Positions 1-7,115 of a stretch of DNA of 39,859 nt are shown piece by piece (the stretch's first letter is position 1; each line of letters begins with the position of its first letter). Position numbers and translations under genes: made by a program. Under the pieces are notes generated by a model. That model was not told the origin of the DNA and ran no database searches. It was given only the letters and a program-made list of their open reading frames with translations. This DNA comes from Collinsella aerofaciens (lineage in GTDB: Bacteria > Actinomycetota > Coriobacteriia > Coriobacteriales > Coriobacteriaceae): NCBI RefSeq assembly GCF_028209885.1, contig NZ_JAQLEM010000002.1:1-39859 (forward strand), read 5' to 3'.

Positions 1-16
1 TGGGTCATATGAGCGA

Positions 17-114
17 AAACGCCCCAGAGCGAGCAAGGTGACGTGAAAGAGGAGGGCATAGGCCTTCTGGCCATGCCCGACGATTGAACGTCAGATTGCC
101 GCTCTGGGGCGTTT
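17..114. repeat. ~100-nt structured repeat element, copy 1
   Basis: Fifteen-base perfect inverted arms (17-31 and 100-114) enclose partial pairing, then a conserved block GAAAGAGGA, an inner hairpin (gggcat/atgccc), and a second conserved block GACGATTGAACG. The same two blocks, in the same order around an unrelated inner hairpin, occur at 15564-15664. Helices differ in sequence but keep their place, which suggests a conserved folded RNA or a REP-like mobile hairpin. It lies just downstream of dapH, antisense to this orientation. Function unknown. Confidence 0.6.
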
Positions 115-157
115 GCAGCGTCGACTAGTTACGCGGTTTGGTGAAAACCGCGTAACC

Positions 158-877
158 CTAGAGTTGACGTAAGCCCTCTTCCAGGCCGGTCTTGCTGTCG
201 GTCTTCTCGTCGCGCATCTTGATGACGCGGGCGGGGACACCGGCCACGACGGCGCCGGCGGGGACGTCCTCGACGCACACGGCACCGGCAGCCACGACGG
301 CGCCCTTGCCCACGCGCACGCCCTCCAAGACCACGGCGTTGGCGCCGATCATGACATCGTCCTCGATGATGACGGGCGTGGCGCTGGCGGGCTCCACGAC
401 GCCTGCCAGCACGGTGCCGGCGCCGATGTGGCAGTTCTTGCCCACGGTGGCGCGGCCGCCCAGCACGGCGCCCATATCGATCATGGAGCCTTCGCCAATG
501 ACGGAGCCGATGTTGATGATGGCGCCCATCATGATGACGGCGCGATCGCCGATCTCGACGCGGTCGCGGATGATCGCGCCCGGCTCGATGCGGGCGTTGA
601 TGCCCTTGAGGTCGAGCATGGGTACGGCGGAGTTGCGGCAATCGTTTTCAACGTCGTAGTAATCGATGGAGTCGGCGTTGGCGTCCAGGGTGGCCTTAAG
701 CTCATCCCAGTCACCAAAAACAGTCTTGCCACGACGACCGCCATAGACGTGTGCGTTGCCCCACTGGACCTTCATGCCCGGCTTTTCGCGCACGTACAGT
801 TTGACGGGCGTTTTCTTGGGCGCGGTGGCGATGTAGTTGATAATCTCCTGTGCATCCATCTCGGCTGCATTGCTCAT
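158..877 (-). CDS. dapH: 2,3,4,5-tetrahydropyridine-2,6-dicarboxylate N-acetyltransferase
   Basis: Transfers an acetyl group from acetyl-CoA to tetrahydrodipicolinate, the first step of the acetylase branch of the diaminopimelate/lysine pathway, in the cytosol. The 239-residue protein has the family's N-terminal domain ([15 protein letters not shown]), the block [18 protein letters not shown] [20 protein letters not shown], and a long left-handed beta-helix of hexapeptide repeats ([42 protein letters not shown]). It ends in RQL, like the Bacillus protein. Start supported by AAGGAG nine bases upstream. It is the last gene of the minus-strand lysA-dapA, dapB, dapH operon. The acetyl rather than succinyl type is judged from overall similarity to Bacillus DapH. 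The pathway then needs an aminotransferase (not seen here) and a deacetylase (candidate at 4338-5525). Confidence 0.93.
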   Translation of the reverse strand: MSNAAEMDAQEIINYIATAPKKTPVKLYVREKPGMKVQWGNAHVYGGRRGKTVFGDWDELKATLDANADSIDYYDVENDCRNSAVPMLDLKGINARIEPGAIIRDRVEIGDRAVIMMGAIINIGSVIGEGSMIDMGAVLGGRATVGKNCHIGAGTVLAGVVEPASATPVIIEDDVMIGANAVVLEGVRVGKGAVVAAGAVCVEDVPAGAVVAGVPARVIKMRDEKTDSKTGLEEGLRQL

Positions 878-916
878 TTGCTGTCTCTCCTTTGAGTGAA
901 TCCGGTTGATACCTGG

Positions 917-1657
917 TTAAGCAAACATGACCTGGTCGAACGTATAGAAGCCGGGCTCGCGGGTGACGAGCTTCTGCGCGGCTGCTAGGGCGCCGTTGAC
1001 AAAGATCTGACGACTCGTGGCGCGGTGCGCGAGCGTAACCTCCTCGTCCTGGCCAAAGAAACTCACTTCGTGCACGCCGGCGACAGTGCCACCGCGCAGC
1101 GAGTGCATGCCGATCTCCTTGGGGTCGCGCGCTCCGCACATGCCCTCGCGGCCATAGACGGGGTGATAGCCTGCCTCGGGCTCGGCTTCGACGACGGCAT
1201 CGAGCAGCAACTTGGCAGTGCCGCTGGGGGCATCGACCTTTTGGTTATGGTGCGTCTCGACGATTTCGCAGTCAAAGCCGGGCAGCTCGCGTGTGGCCTG
1301 GGCCACCAGATGACGCAGGGCTGCGATACCGATGGAGTAGTTTCCGGAGTGCATGACGCGGGCGTACTGACCCAGCTCGCGCAGGCGATCCATCTGCTCG
1401 GGTGTGTAGCCCGTGGTGCCCGAGACCAACGCCGCGCCCGTGCGCTCGACATGGGCGACGACAGCATCGAAGGTTGCAACGTTCGAGAAGTCGATGATGA
1501 CGTCGGCTGCCGGGGCGTTCTCGAGCTCGGACAAGTCGAAGCCGATCTGGGCGACGATATCAAAAACGGGCTGACCGGCGGCGTCGACAACGCCCTCGGC
1601 GGTGGTGCGGATGAGCGAGCCCATGCGGCCCGTTCCCATAATGACGGTCTTAATCAA
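917..1657 (-). CDS. dapB: 4-hydroxy-tetrahydrodipicolinate reductase
   Basis: NAD(P)H-dependent reduction of the DapA product, giving tetrahydrodipicolinate. The 246-residue protein opens with the dinucleotide motif GTGRMG, has SGTTGY and SGNYSIGI, and carries the catalytic and substrate signature THHNQKVDAPSGTA. It is translationally coupled to the upstream fusion gene: its TTG start at 1657 lies eight bases upstream of the fusion's last base (stop TAA at 1652-1650), so the frames overlap. AAGGGAG sits nine bases before the TTG. An ATG-initiated frame from an internal Met would delete the nucleotide-binding motif, so the TTG start is preferred. Length is slightly short for the family but all motifs are present. 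Confidence 0.94.
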   Translation of the reverse strand: MIKTVIMGTGRMGSLIRTTAEGVVDAAGQPVFDIVAQIGFDLSELENAPAADVIIDFSNVATFDAVVAHVERTGAALVSGTTGYTPEQMDRLRELGQYARVMHSGNYSIGIAALRHLVAQATRELPGFDCEIVETHHNQKVDAPSGTAKLLLDAVVEAEPEAGYHPVYGREGMCGARDPKEIGMHSLRGGTVAGVHEVSFFGQDEEVTLAHRATSRQIFVNGALAAAQKLVTREPGFYTFDQVMFA

Positions 1658-3959
1658 GCAGACCAGCTCCCTTCAGAGCATCGGTAAGTGCGGAGCGCGT
1701 GTCGTTGGCCATGGGGCACAGCGGCATACGGTAGTTTGCCTCGATCATACCCATTTGGGCGAGCGCTTCCTTGACGGGGATGGGGTTGACCTCACTAAAG
1801 AGGGCATTGATGAGCGGCTGGCCGGCAATCTGGATATCGCGGGCACGCGCCACGTCGCCGTCCAAATAGGCGCGGCACATGTCATGCACAAGCTGCGGCT
1901 GAATGTCTGCCCACACGCTGATAGTGCCCGAGGCGCCCAAGCTCATGAGCGGCACGGTAAGCGCGTCCTCGCCCGAGTACATGCGGAAGTCGTCGGACAG
2001 CAGGTGGGCGATCTTGGCCGCGTAGGCGACGTTGCCCGAGGCCTCCTTAATACCCATGATGTTGGGGTGCGCGGCCAAGCGTTCTACGTTGCGCTCGCTG
2101 ATGCCGCAGCCGCAGCGGCCGGGGATGTTGTACAGGATGCAGGGGATGTCCACGGCATCGGCGACGGTCTTAAAGTGCTGATAGATACCCTCTTCGTTGG
2201 ACTTGTTGTAGTAGGGGGTGATGAGCAGCAGGCCGTCGGCTCCCAGGCCTTGGTAGGTGAGCGACTTGGTGAGCATGGTCTGCGTGGAGTTGGAGCCCGA
2301 GCCGGCAATGACGGGGACGCGGCCTGCAACTTGCTTGACCACGGCGGCGACGACGGAGTTGTCCTCGTCATCGGTCATCGTGGCGCTCTCGCCGGTGGTG
2401 CCCAGGGTGAGGATGGCGTCGGTGCCGTTTTGCAGGTGGAAATCGATAAGGCGCCCGAGTGCGTCAAAGTCGACGCTGCCGTCCTTTTTAAACGGCGTAA
2501 CAAGGGCGACGATTGAACCCTCGAGGTTGCGGATATCCATGTTCTTCTCCTTCGCTTCCGCGATCTGGATGCGTTTGTTCCATTGGGCGGCGACTGCCAG
2601 GCGCTCGTCCTGAGCGCGACGCCGAGCGCTTTCGGCACGCGATTTGGCCAGTAGCTCACGGCCGCACGGCAGCACGTCGAGCGTGGCAAAATAATCGCCC
2701 GGGCGCTCGGCGCGGCGGATAAGGTCGGCCGAGCCGTTAGGGCGCAGCAGCACCTCGGCGGAGCGCAGACGGCCGTTGTAGTTGTAGCCCATGGAGTAGC
2801 CATGCGCGCCGGTATCGTGGATCACAAGCAGGTCGCCCATGTCGATATGCGGCAGCTCGCGATCGATGGCGAATTTGTCATTGTTCTCGCATAGGTTGCC
2901 CGTGATGTCGTAGGTGTCCGTAACGGGTACTGCGGTCTTGCCGGCGCCACCCGGCTGGCCCATCACCGTAATGTGGTGGTAGGCGCCATACATGGCAGGG
3001 CGGATCAGATCGACGGCGCTTGCATCGACACCGATATAGTCCTTGTAGATCTGCTTCTCGTGGATGGCCTTGGTGACCAGGCAGCCGTAGGGGCCCATCA
3101 TAAAGCGGCCCATTTCGGTGCAGATGGCCACATCGCCCATACCGGCGGGAACCAGGATCTCGTCGTAGGCCGCGTGCACCCCCTCGCCGATGGCGTGAAT
3201 GTCGTTGGCCTGCTGCTCGGGTAGATAGGGGATGCCGACGCCGCCGGACAGATTGATGAAGGCAACATGTGCGCCGGTCTCGCGCTCCAGGCGCACGGCA
3301 AGCTCAAAGAGGATGCGCGCGAGCTTGGGGTAGTAGTCGTTGGTGACGGTGTTGCTGGCAAGGAATGCGTGGATGCCAAAGTCCTCGGCGCCCTTGGCTT
3401 TGAGTATGCGGAAGGCCTCGAAGAGTTGCTCGGTGGTCATGCCGTATTTGGAGTCGCCGGGGTTATCCATGATGCCGTTGGAGAGCTGGAACAGTCCGCC
3501 CGGATTAAAGCGGCAACTGACCGTCTTGGGGATGGGCCCCGCAACGCGCTCAAAGAACTCGATGTGGCTGATGTCGTCAAAGTTGACGATGGCGCCCAGT
3601 TTGTCGGCGAGCTCAAAGTCCGCTGCCGGCGTGTCGTTGGACGAGAACATGATGTCGTGTCCCGTGATGCCCAGCGAGCGGGCGATCATGAGCTCGGTGT
3701 AGCTTGAACAATCGCAGCCACAGCCGTATTCGTTGAGAATGGAAATGAGCGCCGGGTTGGGATTGGCCTTGACGGCAAAGTATTCCTTAAAGCCCGGGTT
3801 CCATGCAAAGGCATCGCGCACCTCTTGCATGTTGCGGCGGATGCCCGCCTCGTCATATAGATGAAACGGCGTGGGGAACTGCTCGACGATATGCTCGAGC
3901 GTCTCCTTGTCCACAAACGGCTGCTTGGCCGCATATGCCTCGTTGGGGGTCAATGCCAT
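1650..3959 (-). CDS. lysA-dapA: Bifunctional diaminopimelate decarboxylase / 4-hydroxy-tetrahydrodipicolinate synthase (LysA-DapA fusion)
   Basis: One uninterrupted 769-codon frame joins two lysine enzymes. Residues 1-~440 are a PLP-dependent decarboxylase: FAVKANPNP with the PLP lysine at 64, GGVGIPY glycine loop, TEMGRFMMGP in place of the usual EPGR, and YDITGNLCEN near the active-site Cys. Residues ~441-473 are a charged helical linker. Residues 474-769 are a full-length DapA: LGTTGES, TPYYNKS, LYNIPGRCG (catalytic Tyr 610) and GIKEASGN (Schiff-base Lys 638). The linker DNA holds AAGGAG followed by six bases and an in-frame ATG at 2540, so a free 296-residue DapA may also be made. Start at 3959 is preceded by GAGG ten bases upstream. 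Downstream of a lysine riboswitch; overlaps dapB. The two enzymes catalyse the first and last committed steps of the pathway. A missing stop codon by sequencing error is not excluded, but no frameshift is needed. Confidence 0.93.
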   Translation of the reverse strand: MALTPNEAYAAKQPFVDKETLEHIVEQFPTPFHLYDEAGIRRNMQEVRDAFAWNPGFKEYFAVKANPNPALISILNEYGCGCDCSSYTELMIARSLGITGHDIMFSSNDTPAADFELADKLGAIVNFDDISHIEFFERVAGPIPKTVSCRFNPGGLFQLSNGIMDNPGDSKYGMTTEQLFEAFRILKAKGAEDFGIHAFLASNTVTNDYYPKLARILFELAVRLERETGAHVAFINLSGGVGIPYLPEQQANDIHAIGEGVHAAYDEILVPAGMGDVAICTEMGRFMMGPYGCLVTKAIHEKQIYKDYIGVDASAVDLIRPAMYGAYHHITVMGQPGGAGKTAVPVTDTYDITGNLCENNDKFAIDRELPHIDMGDLLVIHDTGAHGYSMGYNYNGRLRSAEVLLRPNGSADLIRRAERPGDYFATLDVLPCGRELLAKSRAESARRRAQDERLAVAAQWNKRIQIAEAKEKNMDIRNLEGSIVALVTPFKKDGSVDFDALGRLIDFHLQNGTDAILTLGTTGESATMTDDEDNSVVAAVVKQVAGRVPVIAGSGSNSTQTMLTKSLTYQGLGADGLLLITPYYNKSNEEGIYQHFKTVADAVDIPCILYNIPGRCGCGISERNVERLAAHPNIMGIKEASGNVAYAAKIAHLLSDDFRMYSGEDALTVPLMSLGASGTISVWADIQPQLVHDMCRAYLDGDVARARDIQIAGQPLINALFSEVNPIPVKEALAQMGMIEANYRMPLCPMANDTRSALTDALKGAGLLD

Positions 3960-4030
3960 GTCCCGTAAACCTCGCTATCCAGACGGCGCCATCTGCGCAT
4001 CGAATCCGCATAGCGTGGACCCAATGTCCG

Positions 4031-4187
4031 GATAGCGCTCCCGCATTGCTGCAGACAGTCCTGTGGGTGTTTCCCGCAGGCCCACCAGGTTTTTCGTGCC
4101 CGAAAAGCCCAGTTCGGCGGGTTTCGCCTCCCCGCGGGGTCAAAGCCTGCCGGCTCGCCCGCGGTTCTTCGTGCCCGCGCCTCTATC
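4031..4187 (-). ncRNA. Lysine riboswitch (L box) aptamer
   Basis: Read on the minus strand, the leader starts GATAGAGGCGC and closes with GGAGCGCTATC, the paired P1 helix and conserved core ends of the lysine aptamer. Between them lie the junction hairpins, including CCGCCGAACTGGGC and AGGACTGTCTGCAG, in the order expected for the family. It precedes lysA-dapA, the expected regulon. Downstream, 3' P1 bases CGCTATCCGGAC can pair with GTCTGGATAGCG just before the lysA ribosome-binding site, and a second CGCTAT copy between them can pair with the same ATAGCG. These mutually exclusive helices suggest translational or mixed control; no U-tract terminator is visible. Confidence 0.85.
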
Positions 4188-4198
4188 AAGTGGTAACG

Positions 4199-4227
4199 AC
4201 CCTACCACGTTGCACTTTAGCAAACAA
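4199..4227 (-). promoter_or_regulatory. Probable promoter of the lysine operon
   Basis: TTGTTT (4227-4222), 17-base spacer, TAGGGT (4204-4199). Transcription would begin about 4193, just before the riboswitch P1 helix. Position is the strongest argument; the boxes themselves are moderate matches. Confidence 0.4.
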
Positions 4228-4337
4228 GAGTATTCGTATATAACGTTTAAAAAATGCAGCAATATGCTGGAAACATGTGTGCCACAATCCTGTATCACAA
4301 TAAGTTGCAACAGATATGCCTCACGAAGGGATCCTCT

Positions 4338-5525
4338 ATGACCGAGCTCCAAGAACTCCGTCGCTATCGCCGCGATCTCCATCGCATCCCGGAGCTCGAT
4401 TTCGATCTTCCGCAAACCATAGCCTATATCGAGGGCGTGCTGGCACCGCTCGCTTGCGAGGTGACCCATCCGTGCCCCAGCTGCGTCTGCGCCTTCTTCG
4501 ACTCTGGCGTTGGTGCCACGCATGCCACGGCGATTCGCGCCGACATGGATGCGCTACCCATTGTCGAGGCAACGGGTGCGGCCTTTGCCTCGACGCATCC
4601 CGGCAAGATGCACGCTTGCGGGCATGACGGACACATGGCTATGGCACTTGCCGCCGCGACGTATGTCGACCGCACGATTCGCGAGCAGCCGGGCGCCATG
4701 AGGCGCAACGTGCTCTTTGTGTTCCAGCCGGCCGAGGAAACGACCGGTGGCGCCAAGACGGTATGCGAGAGCGGCGTGTTCGAGCGCTATGGGGTCGACC
4801 GAATTTTTGGCTTTCACGTGTGGCCCGATTTGCCTGCCGGCACGTTGGCGAGTTGTTCCGGCCCGCTGCTGGCGCGTTCGAGCGAGACACACATCCATAT
4901 TCACGGTACGAGTATCCATATTGCTAAGACCTATGGTGTGCCGGTTGGGGAGTCGCACGATGCGGCCTTGGCGGCAGCGAAGTTTTTGGTTGCCGAGCGC
5001 GAGCTGATGGACGAGCTGGGCACCGACGAGCCCTGTATCGGCAAGTTTGGTCTGCTGCAGGCCGGTACCGTCTGCAACACGGTGGCGGGGGAGGCCCATG
5101 TTGCCGGCAGCCTGCGTGTGTTTACAGACGACATGTTCGACCGGGCACGCGAGGGCGTGCGCCGCGTGCTGGACGATGCCTGCGCCGCAACGGGCTGCAC
5201 GTACGATCTCGATTTTGCCGAGGGCTATCCGCCGGTCGACAACGACCCCGAGTTATTTGCCAATGTCGCGCCTGCCTTGCCCGAGCTGCAGCTCGTGGAT
5301 GAGCCTTTGCTGATTGCCGAGGACTTCGCTTTCTATCAGCGCCATCTGCCGGGCGTGTTCTTCCTGCTGGGCACGGGCGTGCCGGAGGCGCAAGAAAACC
5401 CGATTGACGCTGATGGCTGCCCAGCCTATGCGATGAGCGCTCTTCACACTGATACTATGCTCTTTGATGAGGAAATTTTGCTCAAGGGCCTCGATGTCTA
5501 CAAACGATTGCTTGACTTGGAGTGA
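4338..5525 (+). CDS. M20-family metallo-amidohydrolase, candidate N-acetyl-diaminopimelate deacetylase
   Basis: Zinc/manganese-dependent hydrolase of N-acyl amino acids (M20D type), 395 residues. Metal ligands are visible in ATAIRADMDALP (about 64-75), HACGHDGH (92-99) and PAEETTGGAK, then FHVWPD; near the C-terminus come IAEDFAFY and ALHTDTMLFDEE. The dimerisation domain lies in the middle. The start at 4338 is chosen because AAGGG lies about seven bases upstream; an in-frame ATG at 4254 has no ribosome-binding site. It is divergent from the riboswitch-controlled lysine operon that uses DapH, whose pathway needs exactly such a deacetylase; that assignment is inference from context. Alternatives are hippurate or indole-acetyl-amino-acid hydrolase. 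The next gene starts at its stop codon. Confidence 0.8.
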   Translation: MTELQELRRYRRDLHRIPELDFDLPQTIAYIEGVLAPLACEVTHPCPSCVCAFFDSGVGATHATAIRADMDALPIVEATGAAFASTHPGKMHACGHDGHMAMALAAATYVDRTIREQPGAMRRNVLFVFQPAEETTGGAKTVCESGVFERYGVDRIFGFHVWPDLPAGTLASCSGPLLARSSETHIHIHGTSIHIAKTYGVPVGESHDAALAAAKFLVAERELMDELGTDEPCIGKFGLLQAGTVCNTVAGEAHVAGSLRVFTDDMFDRAREGVRRVLDDACAATGCTYDLDFAEGYPPVDNDPELFANVAPALPELQLVDEPLLIAEDFAFYQRHLPGVFFLLGTGVPEAQENPIDADGCPAYAMSALHTDTMLFDEEILLKGLDVYKRLLDLE

Positions 5526-5527
5526 TG

Positions 5528-5848
5528 ATGAAGCGCCGACAGACTGCCGTTTATAGTCCCGGTGGGTGTGGATGCGGCTTGTTGTTGCTTCCGGTTATTG
5601 CTGTGAGCATTGGCGTGATGTTTGTGCTTGCTGGGCTGGCTACGGCGGCACTCGTACTGTTTATCACTGCTATCGGCGTGACGATTTGGCTTTATCGCAG
5701 TCGTGAGCAGCGCCGCGCCGACGGTAAGACCAATGTAGGATGGATTGCCTTTTTGGCCATCGCCTACCTGCTGAGCATCAGCTATTTGGCCTTCTTTATC
5801 CTGTTGCTTGTGAGCACCTTTACCGGGGAATCCGTCACGGTGGGTTGA
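5528..5848 (+). CDS. Small membrane protein, unknown function
   Basis: 106 residues, not recognised. After a basic N-terminus (MKRRQTAVYSPGGCGCG) it has two adjacent hydrophobic stretches from about residue 18 to 53, a charged loop (YRSREQRRADGKTN), and one or two more from about 70 to 97. The topology is therefore three or four membrane segments. It is tightly coupled to the amidohydrolase: the TGA at 5523-5525 overlaps a possible ATG at 5525. The ATG at 5528 is preferred since GGAG (5519-5522) is then five bases away. The Gly-Cys-Gly-Cys-Gly run before the first membrane segment is unusual. No function is assigned. Confidence 0.7.
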   Translation: MKRRQTAVYSPGGCGCGLLLLPVIAVSIGVMFVLAGLATAALVLFITAIGVTIWLYRSREQRRADGKTNVGWIAFLAIAYLLSISYLAFFILLLVSTFTGESVTVG

Positions 5849-5953
5849 TGCACTGCCAGCAGACGGTTGCGCAAAGTGCGTTTGCTCGGCGTTTGGATAA
5901 CTGCATTGGCCGTTTACCGCAGCCTTAGCTCTCAGCTAATGAATTCAAGTTTA

Positions 5954-6007
5954 ATCCTTCCTACGATGTGCTGTGTGCCGGCACGGTAGCCGGATCGTAG
6001 GAAGGAT
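5954..6007 (+). promoter_or_regulatory. Perfect 14-bp hairpin that contains the downstream ribosome-binding site
   Basis: Arms 5954-5967 and 5994-6007 are exact reverse complements around a 26-base loop that itself holds GCCGGC and GCCGG. The right arm contains AGGAAGGA (5999-6006), the Shine-Dalgarno sequence of the lipoprotein gene at 6013, so in RNA the site is fully paired with the left arm. This may be a translational switch, a thermosensor, or at DNA level an operator; the sequence alone cannot decide. Confidence 0.65.
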
Positions 6008-6012
6008 GCATG

Positions 6013-6555
6013 ATGAAAAAGCTTGAAAACGAAGTGCTGCTGAGCCGTCGCGCTGCACTGGGCGCATTCGCCACCGTCGCCTTGGGGACTGCCGGTCTTC
6101 TTACCGGTTGTGGTAGCGATAAGGCGACCGTCACCGAGGACGCTGGCGATGGCGACAAGAAGGAAGAGGCGAAGAAGGAAGAGCAGTCTACGACTGACCT
6201 GGCGGTTGGTGCGACGGTGACCACGGCTGCCGGTCTTTCCGTCGTTGTCGATTCCGTCCAGCCCGGCCTCACAAATTATGACGGTTCGACCATGACGGGC
6301 ATTCACGTCACGTACGTCAACAATGGTGATGAGGGCGCAGATTACAACATCTACGACTGGAAGGGCGAGGACGCCAACGGCGCTCAGCAGAATCAGGGTT
6401 ACTACAGCGAGGGCTCCGATGAGCTGCAGTCTGGTACCCTTGCCGCTGGTGGCTCTGTGGCGGGCAATATCTACTTTGATGGCGATATCAAGAAGGCACT
6501 GTATTATGCCAACATGTTTGATAAGTCTGCCACTGCAAGCTGGGTGTTGGCCTAG
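6013..6555 (+). CDS. Tat-like exported lipoprotein with an immunoglobulin-like (DUF4352-type) domain
   Basis: 180 residues. The N-terminus has a twin-arginine-like motif (LLSRRAALGAF), a hydrophobic stretch and a lipobox (LTGC, Cys about 33), so it should be lipid-anchored on the outer face of the membrane. A charged linker rich in Asp, Glu and Lys follows, then a beta-rich domain (VGATVTTAAGLSVVVDSVQP ... GIHVTYVNNGD ... GTLAAGGSVAGNIYFDG) resembling the DUF4352/telokin-like lipoprotein family. ATG 6013 is six bases from AGGAAGGA; ATG 6010 is also possible. The ribosome-binding site is inside a perfect hairpin. It is followed by a small HTH protein and a membrane kinase, so a sensing or client role for that kinase is conceivable. 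Exact function unknown. Confidence 0.8.
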   Translation: MKKLENEVLLSRRAALGAFATVALGTAGLLTGCGSDKATVTEDAGDGDKKEEAKKEEQSTTDLAVGATVTTAAGLSVVVDSVQPGLTNYDGSTMTGIHVTYVNNGDEGADYNIYDWKGEDANGAQQNQGYYSEGSDELQSGTLAAGGSVAGNIYFDGDIKKALYYANMFDKSATASWVLA

Positions 6556-6594
6556 CATGTCGCTACCGTTGCGCCGTATGGGAGGTGAAGTCGT

Positions 6595-7017
6595 ATGTCC
6601 GATAAAAAGCTGACCGAGGAGTTGCTCAATGAGCTTCTCGATGCGCCGAACATCGATGGCTATATCAAAGAACACGACTTTGCCGCTCCGTCGCTTTCGA
6701 ACTACCTGAAGCGGCTACTGCAGGAAAAGGGCTTGGAGCGCTCGCGCGTGGTTCGTATGGCCGATCTCAATGAGACCTTTGGCTATCAGATCTTTACCGG
6801 TGCGCGTCATCCGAGTCGCAATAAGGTGCTGCAGATTGCCTTTGCGATGGCGCTGACGCTCAAAGAGACCAACCGTGCGCTGACGGCTGCCGGGGTAAGC
6901 GTCCTTAACTGCAAGGACCGCCGCGATGCGATTATCATCTTTTGCATCGATCGCGGGTGCAGCCTCCAAAAGGTCAACGAGGAACTGTATCGCTTTGGCG
7001 AGGAGACGGTGAGTTAG
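6595..7017 (+). CDS. Small HTH (XRE-like) protein associated with a Ser/Thr kinase
   Basis: 140 residues with a central helix-turn-helix region: YLKRLLQEKGLERSRVVRMA, then DLNETFGYQIFTGARHPSRNKVLQIAFAM and LTLKETNRALTAAG. This layout (SLSNYL, GYQIF.G.R.PSR.K, ET...L..AG, RRDAIIIF) matches a family of small HTH proteins commonly encoded beside eukaryotic-type Ser/Thr kinases in Firmicutes; I recall this pairing from general knowledge and did not check it here. GGGAGG lies about nine bases before the ATG. It sits 39 bases after the lipoprotein gene and about 100 bases before the kinase. It may be a kinase substrate or partner rather than a classical DNA-binding repressor. Confidence 0.75.
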   Translation: MSDKKLTEELLNELLDAPNIDGYIKEHDFAAPSLSNYLKRLLQEKGLERSRVVRMADLNETFGYQIFTGARHPSRNKVLQIAFAMALTLKETNRALTAAGVSVLNCKDRRDAIIIFCIDRGCSLQKVNEELYRFGEETVS

Positions 7018-7115
7018 CGGCTGATATCTGAGCCGGCGGAGCTGTCGAACAACGATGCAAACGAACGGGGCGCGGATGCCATGGGGTGTCTGCGCCCTGC
7101 GCTATGATGGAGGCT

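Noticed and set aside
17..114. Hammerhead-type ribozyme
   Set aside because: The conserved blocks do not contain CUGAUGA plus GAAA in the needed order on either strand.
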